A stretch of DNA of 64,000 nt. Source: Pelomonas sp. Root405. GTDB taxonomy: Bacteria; Pseudomonadota; Gammaproteobacteria; Burkholderiales; Burkholderiaceae_C. The position numbers were made by a program, and so were the translations under genes. This document shows positions 17,906 through 26,685 of the stretch, piece by piece (positions within the stretch are counted from its first letter, which is position 1; each line of letters opens with the position of its first letter). The stretch lies in NCBI RefSeq assembly GCF_001425165.1, contig NZ_LMDU01000001.1, positions 1,333,311 to 1,397,310 of the forward strand, read 5' to 3'. The notes under the pieces were generated by a model. That model saw only the letters and a program-made list of their open reading frames with translations, was not told where the DNA came from and searched no databases.

Positions 17906-18071
17906 AGGACGCTCCGGAAGACGGGGTGGGGGCGGCGCGCACATTAGCGGCGCGTGTGCCGGGGCGCAGCGATGCTGCGACCGGTTGCAAGTTCCGAGGC
18001 ATCAATCGACGCTCGGCGGTGCAGGCCGCAATCATGGCAGCCGCTGGTGAATGATGCCGAAGGTCAGCCTT

Positions 18072-20408
18072 TCAGCGCTTGAGCTTGGCAAACGCAGCAG
18101 CCATCGCGCCGCCGGCCGGCTGGGCGTCGCGCCCGCCGCCGCTCGGGCGCTCATTGCGGGCGGCGGGGCGGAAGGCGTTGTCGGGCTTGGGCCCGCGCGG
18201 CGCCTGCGCATCCAGCTTCATCGTCAGCGAGATGCGCTGGCGCGCCAGGTCGACCTCCAGCACCTTCACCTTGACGATGTCGCCGGTCTTGACCACCTCG
18301 CGCGCGTCGGTGACGAACTTGTTCGACAGCTGGCTGACGTGGATAAGGCCGTCCTGATGCACGCCCAGGTCGACGAAGGCGCCGAACTGCGCAACGTTGC
18401 TGACCGTGCCTTCCAGCAGCATGCCGGGCTGCAGGTCCCTGACGTCCTCGACACCCTCGTTGAAGCGCGCCACCTTGAAGTCCGGACGCGGGTCGCGACC
18501 GGGCTTCTCCAGCTCGGCCAGCACGTCCTTGACGGTGATGAGCCCAAACTTCTCGTCCGCCAGCAATTCGGGCTTGAGGGTGCGCAGCACCTCGCTGCGG
18601 CCGACGACGTCGGCGGCCGGGCGCTGCAGGATGCCGAGCGCCTTCTCGACCAGCGGATAGGTCTCGGGATGCACGCCGCTGAAATCCAGCGGGTTGTCGC
18701 CGCCGCGGATGCGCAGGAAGCCGGCGGCTTGCTCAAACGTCTTGGGGCCCAGGCCCGTCACGTCCAGCAGCTGCTGGCGGCTGCGGAAGGCGCCGTTGGC
18801 GTCGCGCCAGCGCACGATGCTGCTGGCCACCGACGCCGACAGGCCCGACACCCGCGCCAGCAGCGCCTGCGACGCGGTGTTCAGGTCCACGCCGACCTTG
18901 TTCACGCAGTCCTCGACAACCGCATCCAGCGCGCGCGCCATCTCGCTCTGGTTGACGTCGTGCTGGTACTGGCCAACGCCGATGCTCTTCGGGTCGATCT
19001 TGACCAGCTCGGCCAGCGGGTCTTGCAGTCGGCGGGCAATGGACACCGCGCCGCGCAGGCTGACATCCAGGTCAGGCAGCTCCTTGGACGCGAACTCGCT
19101 CGCCGAGTAGACCGACGCGCCGGCCTCGCTGACGACCACGCGCTCGATCTGCACGTTAGCGTCCAGCGCCTGCAGCTTCTTGATGAGCTCACCGGCCAGC
19201 TTGTCGGTCTCACGGCTGGCCGTGCCGTTGCCGATGGCGATCAGGTTGACGCCATGCGTGGCGCAGAGCTTGGCCAGCGTGTGCAGGCTGCCATCCCAGT
19301 CGCGCCGCGGCTCGTGCGGGTAGACGGTGGACGTGTCCAGCACGCGGCCCGTGTCGGAGACGACGGCCACCTTCACGCCGGTGCGGATGCCCGGGTCCAG
19401 CCCCATGACGACGCGCTTGCCGGCGGGCGCCGCCAGCAGCAGGTCGCGCAGGTTCTCGGCAAAGACCTTGATGGCCGTGGCCTCCGCCGCTTCACGCAGG
19501 CGGGCGAACAGGTCGCGCTCCAGGCTCAGGCTCAGCTTGACCTTCCAGGTCCAGCCGATGGTCTTGCGGATCAGCGCGTCGCCGGGGCGGTTGGCGTGGC
19601 GCCAGCCGAGGTGGCTTGCGATGCGGCCTTCCGCCAGCGTGGGCTGGCCTGCGACGACTTCTTCGTCCAGCACCAGCTTGGCGTCGAGCAGCTCCAGCGT
19701 CCGGCCACGGAAAACGGCCAGCGCGCGGTGTGAGGGCACGGTCTTGATGGTTTCGGCGTAGTCGAAGTAGTCGCGGAACTTGGCGTGGTCCGGCACGTCG
19801 GGGCTCTTGCCGTCCATCAGCTTGGACTGGAACAGGCCGACGTCCCACAGCCACTCCCGCAGCTTGCCCACCAGCACGGCGTCCTCGGCCCAGCGCTCGG
19901 CCAGCAGGTCGCGCACGCCGTCGAGCACCGCATGGGCGTCGGCAAAACCGGCCTCGGCGTTGATGTAGCTGGCGGCTTCATCGAGCGGCGTCAGCGCCGG
20001 GTTGGCAAACAGCTTGTCCGCCAGCGGTTCTAGCCCCGCCTCTCGGGCGATCAACCCCTTGGTGCGGCGCTTGACCTTGTAAGGCAGGTAGAGATCTTCG
20101 AGTTCCTGCTTGGCCGGCGCAGCGCGTACCGCGGCCTCCAGCTCGGGCGTCAGCTTGCCTTGCTCGGCGATGCTCTTGAGCACCGCTTCGCGACGTTCGG
20201 CCAGCTCGCGCAGGTAGACGAGGCGCGAATCCAGCTCACGCAGCTGGATGTCGTCGAGGCCGTCGGTGGCTTCCTTGCGGTAGCGGGCGATGAAGGGCAC
20301 GGTGGCGCCGCCATCCAGCAGCTCGACAGCGGCCTGCACCTGGGCGGGCCTGACCTTCAGCTCGGCGGCAATCTGGGAGACGATCAGTTGGGAGATCAAG
20401 TGGTCCAA
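18072..20408 (-). CDS. tex: Tex-type RNA-binding transcription accessory protein
   Basis: 778-residue Tex protein (YhgF family), a nucleic-acid-binding factor of transcription. Visible domains are the N-terminal Tex region (ELKVRPAQVQAAVELLDGGA, FIARYRKEATDGLDDIQLRE), a YqgF-like RNase H fold (VVMGLDPGIRTGVKVAVVSD), tandem helix-hairpin-helix motifs (about 490-560, with LLDVTGLGPKTFEQAAGFLR), and an S1 domain (about 640-710, GAFVDLGVHQDGLIHVSQLS). The C-terminal tail is basic and glycine-rich. No ATG is available; a TTG at 20408 with GAGG 8 bases upstream is the most likely start. Confidence 0.96.
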   Translation of the reverse strand: MDHLISQLIVSQIAAELKVRPAQVQAAVELLDGGATVPFIARYRKEATDGLDDIQLRELDSRLVYLRELAERREAVLKSIAEQGKLTPELEAAVRAAPAKQELEDLYLPYKVKRRTKGLIAREAGLEPLADKLFANPALTPLDEAASYINAEAGFADAHAVLDGVRDLLAERWAEDAVLVGKLREWLWDVGLFQSKLMDGKSPDVPDHAKFRDYFDYAETIKTVPSHRALAVFRGRTLELLDAKLVLDEEVVAGQPTLAEGRIASHLGWRHANRPGDALIRKTIGWTWKVKLSLSLERDLFARLREAAEATAIKVFAENLRDLLLAAPAGKRVVMGLDPGIRTGVKVAVVSDTGRVLDTSTVYPHEPRRDWDGSLHTLAKLCATHGVNLIAIGNGTASRETDKLAGELIKKLQALDANVQIERVVVSEAGASVYSASEFASKELPDLDVSLRGAVSIARRLQDPLAELVKIDPKSIGVGQYQHDVNQSEMARALDAVVEDCVNKVGVDLNTASQALLARVSGLSASVASSIVRWRDANGAFRSRQQLLDVTGLGPKTFEQAAGFLRIRGGDNPLDFSGVHPETYPLVEKALGILQRPAADVVGRSEVLRTLKPELLADEKFGLITVKDVLAELEKPGRDPRPDFKVARFNEGVEDVRDLQPGMLLEGTVSNVAQFGAFVDLGVHQDGLIHVSQLSNKFVTDAREVVKTGDIVKVKVLEVDLARQRISLTMKLDAQAPRGPKPDNAFRPAARNERPSGGGRDAQPAGGAMAAAFAKLKR

Positions 20409-20485
20409 AACGGGGGCCTCGGAATGGCGGTTCAGCGCGGCAAAAAGCCCGCGATTTTGCCATGCGGCCCCCGCGCCGGCCCTGC

Positions 20486-21373
20486 TCAGGCGGCCTGGGC
20501 GCCGAGCCGCGCCGCGGCCACGTCGCGCACCGGCGGCTGGCCGAACAGGCGACCGTACTCGCGCGTGAACTGGGGCACGCTTTCGTAGCCCACGGCAAAG
20601 GCGGCGCTGCTGGCGAGCAGGCCCTCCGCCAGCATCAGCCGCCTGGCCTCGATCAGCCGCAACTGCTTCTGGAACTGCAACGGCGACAGTGAGGTCGTCG
20701 CACGGAAATGGCGGTGGAAGGCGGAGGCGCTCATGCCGGCCACGTCAGCCAGTTGCTCGACGCTCCAGCGGCTGGCGTATTCGCGCCGCAGCAGCGCCAC
20801 GGCGCGGCCTATCCGTTCGGCATGCCCGCCCGGCCAGCCCAGTCGGCGGATCGCCGCGCCATGCCGGCCGGCCAGCAGCCAGTAGTGCAGCTCGCGCAGC
20901 AGCGAGGCCTGCAGCACCGGCACGGCCTCCGGCCGGTCCAGCAACTGCAGCAGCCGCAACCCCGAGCCGGCCACTTCGGCGTCGGTAGGCAGCGTGCGCA
21001 CGGCCGCGGTCTGCGCTGGTGCGCCGGCTTGCATCTGCCCGGTCAACTCGGCGATGACGGCCGGGTCCAGCTCCAGCACCAGCGAGTAATAGGGCTCGGC
21101 CAGCGATGCGCGCGTGACCTGGCTGACCGTTGGCACATCGGCCGTGATCAGCAGCGACTCGCCGGCCGACAGGTCCAGCACCTGCGCGCCCTGCGTGACC
21201 TGCTTGCCGCCCTGCATGAGCAGCGCCACCAGCGGCCGCGAAATGGCATAGACCAGACCGCCGGGCACGGTGGCCCGCACGGTGGTCAAGCCGGCGATGG
21301 AGGTGGGCGCGATGCCGTGGGCGTCGGCCCGGGCGTCGGCGTGGCGGCGGACAGCATCGAGCAAGTCGTTCAT
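20486..21373 (-). CDS. AraC-family transcriptional regulator
   Basis: 295-residue regulator with an AraC-type N-terminal cupin domain (about 25-165) and a C-terminal double helix-turn-helix (about 195-290). The DNA-binding half contains WSVEQLADVAGMSASAFHRH and LIEARRLMLAEGLLASSAAF, matching the two HTH units. The ATG at 21373 (MNDLLDAVRRH) is preferred over an upstream start. It is transcribed divergently from the SDR gene at 21506, sharing a 132-bp promoter region, so it probably regulates that gene. The effector is unknown. Confidence 0.9.
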   Translation of the reverse strand: MNDLLDAVRRHADARADAHGIAPTSIAGLTTVRATVPGGLVYAISRPLVALLMQGGKQVTQGAQVLDLSAGESLLITADVPTVSQVTRASLAEPYYSLVLELDPAVIAELTGQMQAGAPAQTAAVRTLPTDAEVAGSGLRLLQLLDRPEAVPVLQASLLRELHYWLLAGRHGAAIRRLGWPGGHAERIGRAVALLRREYASRWSVEQLADVAGMSASAFHRHFRATTSLSPLQFQKQLRLIEARRLMLAEGLLASSAAFAVGYESVPQFTREYGRLFGQPPVRDVAAARLGAQAA

Positions 21374-21505
21374 GGCCGGCAGCCTACAGCGGGGGCGCAC
21401 GTTGGATGCCTGCTGCGGCGGGATCAGGCAAGGGATGGGCAGCTTCCGGCAACCGCGCCGGGGCTTGCGCGCCGAGCATGAAGGCCTTCGTTCAAAGGAG
21501 CCTTC

Positions 21506-22261
21506 ATGACCACCATCAGCCTCATCACCGGTGCCAGCCGCGGCCTCGGCCGCAACACCGCCCTCAGCATCGCCCGCCGCGGCGGCGACGTCGTCATCAC
21601 CTACCAGCGCCGCGCGGATGCGGCCGAGGCCCTGGTGGCCGAGATCCGCGCGCTCGGCCGCCAGGCGGTCGCGTTGCGCCTGGACGTGGCGGACGTCGCC
21701 GGCTTCGCTGCCTTTGCCGAACAGTTGCGTGCGGCGCTACGCCAGCACTGGGCGCGCGCGACGTTCGACCACCTCGTCAACAACGCCGGCCATGGCGACC
21801 ATGCGCTGATCGCCGACACCACCGAGGCGCAGTTCGACGGCCTCGTCAACGTCCACTTCAAGGGCGTGTTCTTCCTGACGCAGGCGCTGCTGCCGCTGCT
21901 GGCCGACGGCGGTCGCATCGTCAACCTGTCGTCGGGCCTGACCCGCGTGTCCTTTCCCGGCTACGGCGCTTACGCCGCGGTGAAAGGCGCGGTCGAGGTG
22001 CTGACCGTCTACCTGGCCAAGGAGCTGGGCGCGCGCGGGATCGCGGTCAACACGGTGGCGCCGGGCGCCATCGAGACCGATTTCGGCGGCGGCGCGGTGC
22101 GGGACAACGCCGAGGTCAACCAGCTGTTCGCCGGCATGACGGCGCTGGGCCGCGCCGGCGTCCCCGACGACATCGGGCCGATGGTGGCCAGCCTGCTGTC
22201 GGCGGACAACCGCTGGGTGAACGCCCAGCGCATCGAGGTGTCAGGCGGCCAGGCGATCTAG
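21506..22261 (+). CDS. SDR-family NAD(P)-dependent oxidoreductase
   Basis: 251-residue classical short-chain dehydrogenase. The cofactor motif is TGASRGLG (8-15), NNAG is in the LVNNAGHGDHAL segment, the catalytic Ser is in NLSSGLTR, and the Y-x3-K is in GYGAYAAVKGAV. AAAGGAG lies just upstream of the ATG. Divergent from the AraC regulator. Its 3' end overlaps the convergent flavoprotein gene by 21 bp. Substrate unknown. Confidence 0.92.
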   Translation: MTTISLITGASRGLGRNTALSIARRGGDVVITYQRRADAAEALVAEIRALGRQAVALRLDVADVAGFAAFAEQLRAALRQHWARATFDHLVNNAGHGDHALIADTTEAQFDGLVNVHFKGVFFLTQALLPLLADGGRIVNLSSGLTRVSFPGYGAYAAVKGAVEVLTVYLAKELGARGIAVNTVAPGAIETDFGGGAVRDNAEVNQLFAGMTALGRAGVPDDIGPMVASLLSADNRWVNAQRIEVSGGQAI

Positions 22262-23500
22262 GAGACCTTGAGCCGCCACCCGACCGCTGGCCATGCTGGC
22301 GGTCAGCAGGTAGCCGCCGGTGGGTGCTTCCCAATCCAGCATCTCACCTGCAACGAATACGCCGGGCAGCGCCTTCAGCATCAGGCCGTCGGTCAGCGCC
22401 TCGAAGCGCACGCCGCCGGCCGTGCTGATCGCTTCAGCCACCGGGCGCGGGGCATGCAGCGTTAACGGCAGGTGCTTCATCGCGGCAGCCAGCTGCACGG
22501 GATCGAGCATCTGTTCGCGGGTCAGCAGCTCGTGCAGCAGGCCGAGCTTGAGCGGGTTCAGGTGCAGGCGGCTCTTCAGGTGCGACGACAGCGAGCGGCT
22601 GCCGCGTGGGTGCCTCACCTCGGTGAACACACGCTCGGGGCTGAGCTGGGGCAGCAGATCGAGGTGCAGCGTGGCCGAGCCGGTGCGCGTGATCTGGTCG
22701 CGCAGCAGGCTGCTGACCGCGTAGACGAGCGAGCCCTCGATGCCGGTGGCCGTGATGACGAACTCGCCGGCGCGCTTGGCAAAGCCTTCGGCCTCCAAAG
22801 CGACCGGTTTGATGGGCTGGCCCGCAAACTCGGTGGCGAAGCGCTCGCTCCAGCCCGCGCCGCTCGGGTGGGCGGCCGTCGGCCCGACATCGAAGCCGCA
22901 GTTGGCCGGCTGCAGCGGTGCGATGTCGACACCGCGCGCCGCCAGCCAGGGCGCCCAGGCGCCGTCGGAGCCGAGCTGCGGCCAGGAGGCGCCGCCCAAC
23001 GCCAGCAAGGTCGCGCGCGGCTTGACGAGTCGCTCGCCATCGGGCGCGTCGAAGCGCAAGGCGCCGTCCTCCGCCCAGCCGGTCCAGCGGTGGCGGATTG
23101 CGAACTTCACGCCCGCAGCTCGCAGGCGATGCAGCCAGGCCCGCAGCAGCGGCGCGGCCTTGAGGTCCGTGGGAAAGACGCGGCCGGAAGTGCCGACAAA
23201 GGTCTCGACGCCCAGACCGGCAGCCCAGTCACGCAGCATGTCGCCATCGAAGCTGCGCAGCAGCGGCTCGATGTGCGTCGCGCGCTCGCGGAAGCGGCCG
23301 ACGAAGAGCTCGAACGGTTCGGAGTGGGTCAGGTTGAGGCCGCCCTTGCCGGCCAGCAGGAACTTGCGGCCGACGCTGGGCTTGGCGTCGAAGACGGTGA
23401 CGGCGTGGCCCGCGGCGGCCAGCCCCTCGGCCGCCATCAGGCCGGCGGGGCCGCCGCCGATGATGGCGATGTCGGCCATGAGAACTTCATTGGGATGCAT
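22241..23500 (-). CDS. NAD(P)/FAD-dependent oxidoreductase (HI0933/TIGR03862-like flavoprotein)
   Basis: 419-residue flavoprotein with an N-terminal dinucleotide-binding motif ADIAIIGGGPAGLMAAEGLA. The family signature KFLLAGKGGLNLTHSEPFE follows, and the C-terminal block GVRFEALTDGLMLKALPGVF with VAGEMLDWEAPTGGYLLTAS is typical of the HI0933 family. Start choice is uncertain: ATG at 23500 or the second ATG at 23479 (MADIAII). The exact reaction of this family is not established from sequence. Its end overlaps the convergent SDR gene. Confidence 0.9.
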   Translation of the reverse strand: MHPNEVLMADIAIIGGGPAGLMAAEGLAAAGHAVTVFDAKPSVGRKFLLAGKGGLNLTHSEPFELFVGRFRERATHIEPLLRSFDGDMLRDWAAGLGVETFVGTSGRVFPTDLKAAPLLRAWLHRLRAAGVKFAIRHRWTGWAEDGALRFDAPDGERLVKPRATLLALGGASWPQLGSDGAWAPWLAARGVDIAPLQPANCGFDVGPTAAHPSGAGWSERFATEFAGQPIKPVALEAEGFAKRAGEFVITATGIEGSLVYAVSSLLRDQITRTGSATLHLDLLPQLSPERVFTEVRHPRGSRSLSSHLKSRLHLNPLKLGLLHELLTREQMLDPVQLAAAMKHLPLTLHAPRPVAEAISTAGGVRFEALTDGLMLKALPGVFVAGEMLDWEAPTGGYLLTASMASGRVAAQGLLDRLAA

Positions 23501-23554
23501 GCCGGATTCTAGGAACCCGTTCGGTCAGCGCCCCGATGGAGACGTTCCCGCCGT

Positions 23555-25066
23555 TCAGGCCCTGACCGTCGCGTTCGACCCCTCGGGCGCCAGCGCGTTG
23601 TTGCCCCAGCACTGTTCGTACTTCCAGCCGGTCAACTCCTCCGCGACGGCGCGGGCTTCGGCAGGGGCGTCGGCGATGCGGCCACCGGCCTTGATGCGGG
23701 CAATCTCCTGCAGCAGGACCGCATGGTTCTTGCGGTCCAGCTTCATCTGGTAGGTGTAGTAGACGCCGCCCAGGCCCAGGGCGATCACGCCCAGCGTGAA
23801 GATGCCGACGATGGCGTTGACGGCCGTGTCCGGCTGTGTGGCCTGGCCCGACAGGAAGCCGAATTGACCCAGCACCCAGCCCATCGCGAAAACGATGATC
23901 GAGCGGGTGATCTTGCCGGCGAAGGTCATCGCGCCGGCATAGATGCCTTCGCGCCGGCGGCCGGTCAGCACCTCGTCGACATCGGCCAGGAAGGTGTAGA
24001 CCGTCCAGGGGATGTAGTAAACGCCGCCGGTGCCCAGGCCGAACACGGCGGTGATGGCGAACAGCGCGATGACGGTGGTCTCCTTGGACCAGCCGAGATA
24101 GAACAGCGCCGCGTAGGCCAGCACGCTGCCGCAGACGACCAGCAGGGCAATCCGGTACGGCCGGGCAAAACCGAATTTGATGCACAGGCCGATGAACAGC
24201 ATGGTCGATATCAACTGCATCACCGAGCTGAAACTGTTCAGATAACCAACCGTGGCCTTGTCCTGGCCGATGGCGAAGATGATGAAGTAGGTGAATATCG
24301 AGGCGAACAGCCATTCCGCACCAAACCCCAGCAGATACATGCCGAGGTGCTTGCGGAATATCTTCAGGTGGAAGGTGGACAGCATGTCCTTGCACAGCTT
24401 CTTGAGCGCTTGCCACAAGCTGCCGGCACGCTCCTGCACCACCTCGTGCACGGGCCGCTCCCAGGACATGAAGTAGAGGGCCGCCATGGCGCCACACATG
24501 ATGAGGGCGTAGATGATGCCGGTCAGCAGGAAGGGCGTGGCCGAATCCTTGCTGTAGACCAGGAACAGCTGGGCCGGGATGAAGGCGGCCAGGAAGTTGG
24601 CGACCTTGCCGAACATGGCCTTGGAACCCGTGAGCTTGGAGCGCACGGCGAAATCGTCGGTCATCTCGGTGGCTAGGGTTTCATACGGCACCATGATCAT
24701 GGTGTAAACCAGCTCGAACAGCACGAACATGCTCAGGTAGTACCAGAACCCGAAACCTTCGAGCCACAGCAGCGGATAAATCAGGACCGCCGGAATACCG
24801 AGCAGGATGAAAAATCGTCGACGCCCGAATTTGCGGCCCAGTCGCGTGTTGTAGAAGTTGTCGCTGACATAGCCGATCACCGGGTTGCTGATGGCATCGA
24901 TGATGTTGGCCACCGCGAAGATCGTGGCCGCCTCGACCACCGTGAGGCCGCAGAAGGTCGTGTAGAAATAGAGCAGCCAGGCCGATGCAATGGCCAGGGC
25001 GCCGCTGCCCAGCAGGTTGGCACTGCCGTAGCTCAGCGTGTGCTTCAACGAGATCGTTCTGCTCAT
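23555..25066 (-). CDS. GPH-family sugar:cation symporter (MFS), possible oligogalacturonide transporter
   Basis: 503-residue, 12-helix transporter of the glycoside-pentoside-hexuronide:cation symporter family. The N-terminus MSRTISLKHTLSYGSANLLG, the DAISNPVIGYVSDNFYNTRLGRKFGRRR loop (a conserved D-x-x-x-D-P-x-x-G-x-x-x-D type motif with a basic end), and the PYETLATEMTDDFAVRSKLT segment are typical. The start at 25066 was chosen over an upstream frame beginning at 25192. A dyad matching the other candidate KdgR operators lies 22-38 bases upstream of the ATG, which links the gene to pectin use. Some family members (TogT) import oligogalacturonides; that function here is inference. Confidence 0.87.
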   Translation of the reverse strand: MSRTISLKHTLSYGSANLLGSGALAIASAWLLYFYTTFCGLTVVEAATIFAVANIIDAISNPVIGYVSDNFYNTRLGRKFGRRRFFILLGIPAVLIYPLLWLEGFGFWYYLSMFVLFELVYTMIMVPYETLATEMTDDFAVRSKLTGSKAMFGKVANFLAAFIPAQLFLVYSKDSATPFLLTGIIYALIMCGAMAALYFMSWERPVHEVVQERAGSLWQALKKLCKDMLSTFHLKIFRKHLGMYLLGFGAEWLFASIFTYFIIFAIGQDKATVGYLNSFSSVMQLISTMLFIGLCIKFGFARPYRIALLVVCGSVLAYAALFYLGWSKETTVIALFAITAVFGLGTGGVYYIPWTVYTFLADVDEVLTGRRREGIYAGAMTFAGKITRSIIVFAMGWVLGQFGFLSGQATQPDTAVNAIVGIFTLGVIALGLGGVYYTYQMKLDRKNHAVLLQEIARIKAGGRIADAPAEARAVAEELTGWKYEQCWGNNALAPEGSNATVRA

Positions 25067-25087
25067 GAAATGCTGTCTCTTGTTGGA

Positions 25088-25104
25088 ATGGAAGGCAGTT
25101 TCAT
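25088..25104. promoter_or_regulatory. Candidate KdgR operator upstream of GPH symporter
   Basis: ATGGAAGGCAGTTTCAT: half-sites ATGGAAG and ATGAAAC (on the other strand) around a 3-bp spacer. It is similar in length and sequence to dyads at 33436, 33514 and 55513. It sits 22 bases upstream of the symporter ATG, overlapping the likely promoter, which suits repression. Confidence 0.5.
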
Positions 25105-25327
25105 TTTTTGTGGCCTGTCGTTCCGTGAGACAAGTATCCCATTTGCTGATGCGTCGTGGCCTGTCGTGAACCCTGAGCGCCGCCACGATCAACGGCGGAA
25201 TTTCAGCGCCTTCCAGCTGTCGCGACGCGCAGCGCGGCCGCAGGCCGCGCCCGATCCGGCGCGCCTGTCATTGGCTTGATCAGCAAAAGCGTGTCGTCCC
25301 GCTAGCGTGGCGCCAGCGGGGGCGAGG

Positions 25328-25356
25328 CCGCCCGGCGGTCGGCCCCGCCGGGCGGG
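25328..25356 (-). terminator. GC-rich hairpin after the SDR operon
   Basis: CCGCCCGGCGG...CCGCCGGGCGG forms an 11-bp stem with a 6-8 nt loop directly after the SDR stop at 25358. No T-run follows, so efficiency as an intrinsic terminator is doubtful. The remaining 25067-25327 intergenic DNA holds the symporter promoter region and no gene. Confidence 0.35.
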
Positions 25357-25357
25357 C

Positions 25358-26245
25358 TCAATCGGCCCGCAGCTTGGCCCGCAAACCGGCGCCGATCTCG
25401 GGCCGGTCGGCGAACGGGTCGGTCGGGTTGCGCAGCAGCATGACGTCTTCCAGCCGCGTCTGCACGCCGGCCAGCGCCTGGGGGTGGCTGAAGATGTAGA
25501 ACTTGTTGTGGTCGATGGCGTCGAAGACCATCGCCGCCACGTCGGCAGCGGTCAGCTTGCCGGAGGACACGGCCTTGTCGGTCTGCGCCTGGGAGATCAG
25601 CTGGCTCTTGGTGGGCTTGCTGACAGCGAACTCGCCCGGGCGGTTGCGGTGGCTCTGGTTGATGCCGGTGGGCACGAAAAAGGGGCAGAGCACCGAGGCG
25701 TGGATCTGGTCGGTGACGAGGGACAGGTCTTGATAGAGCGTCTCCGACAGCGACACGACCGCGTGCTTGGACACGTTGTAGACGCCCATGTTGGGCGGGT
25801 TCAGCATGCCTGCCATGGAGGCGGTGTTGACGATGTGGCCCGCGTAGTTCGCGTCGGCTTTTGCCGCGGCCAGCATCATGGGCGTGAACAGGCGCACGCC
25901 GTGCACGACGCCCATCAGGTTGACGCCCAGCACCCATTCCCAGTCGGCCAGCGAGTTCTCCCAGATCAGGCCGCCCGAGCCGACGCCGGCGTTGTTGAAG
26001 ACGAAGTGGGGCGCGCCGAAGCGTTCCTGCACGGCGTCGGCCAGCGCCTGCATCTGGTCGGCCCTGGCGACATCGACGACGCGGGACAGGACTTCGACCT
26101 GGCTGAACTCCGCGACGGCTTTCTCCAGCGCATCGGCCTGCACGTCGACGAGAACGAGGTTCATGCCGCGTGCTGCGGCGAGGCGGGCGGTTTCGAGGCC
26201 GAAGCCGGAGCCGGCGCCGGTGATCACTGCGGTTTTCTTCGTCAT
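25358..26245 (-). CDS. SDR-family oxidoreductase
   Basis: 295-residue short-chain dehydrogenase. VITGAGSGFGLETARLAA is the cofactor site, NNAG is in HFVFNNAGVGSGGL, the catalytic Ser is in VNTASMAGML, and the Y-x3-K is in MGVYNVSKHAVV. A long C-terminal extension (about 230-295) is present. The ATG at 26245 overlaps the GNAT stop (ATGA), so the two are translationally coupled. Last gene of a three-gene operon; substrate unknown. Confidence 0.92.
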   Translation of the reverse strand: MTKKTAVITGAGSGFGLETARLAAARGMNLVLVDVQADALEKAVAEFSQVEVLSRVVDVARADQMQALADAVQERFGAPHFVFNNAGVGSGGLIWENSLADWEWVLGVNLMGVVHGVRLFTPMMLAAAKADANYAGHIVNTASMAGMLNPPNMGVYNVSKHAVVSLSETLYQDLSLVTDQIHASVLCPFFVPTGINQSHRNRPGEFAVSKPTKSQLISQAQTDKAVSSGKLTAADVAAMVFDAIDHNKFYIFSHPQALAGVQTRLEDVMLLRNPTDPFADRPEIGAGLRAKLRAD

Positions 26246-26685
26246 GGCTTTCTCATCTCGATGTGGGGGATGCCGTCCTCGATGTAGGGATCGCCGACCG
26301 GCCCGAAGCCGAAGCTGCCGTAGAAGCGCTCCAGATGCGCCTGGGCATGCAGCGTGATGGCATGGCCAGGCCACAACCGCTCGCACTTCGCGACGGCCTC
26401 GGCCATCAGCACACGGCCGGTGCCGCCGCCGCGCGCGGCAGGCGACGTGACGACGCGGCCGATGAGGGCGTCCGGCGCCTTCACGTCAGGCGGGATCAGC
26501 CGCGCATAGGCCTTGAGGGCGCCGTCGTCACTGCTGCCGAGTAGGTGCAGCGTCAGCGGGTCCAGCCCGTCGATGTCGAGAAACACGCAGTTCTGCTCGA
26601 CGACGAAGACCTCGGAGCGCAGCGCCAGCACGTCGTAGAGCTGCTGCACGCTCAGCTCATCAAAGCGCAGGCAGGTCCAGCGCAT
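26242..26685 (-). CDS. GNAT-family N-acetyltransferase (ElaA-like)
   Basis: 147-residue acetyltransferase of the ElaA type, with LYDVLALRSEVFVVEQNCVF and LDIDGLDPLTLHLLG near the N-terminus and VVTSPAARGGGTGRVLMAEA as the acetyl-CoA pyrophosphate loop. The start at 26685 overlaps the stop of the upstream oxidoreductase, and its stop overlaps the SDR start, showing tight operon coupling. Acceptor substrate unknown. Confidence 0.9.
   Translation of the reverse strand: MRWTCLRFDELSVQQLYDVLALRSEVFVVEQNCVFLDIDGLDPLTLHLLGSSDDGALKAYARLIPPDVKAPDALIGRVVTSPAARGGGTGRVLMAEAVAKCERLWPGHAITLHAQAHLERFYGSFGFGPVGDPYIEDGIPHIEMRKP

Noticed and set aside
15662-17947. 761-codon plus-strand open frame opposite the TonB receptor
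   Set aside because: Shadow of the high-GC minus-strand TonB receptor gene; its translation has no signal peptide or recognisable motif, whereas the other strand has a complete plug-barrel protein.
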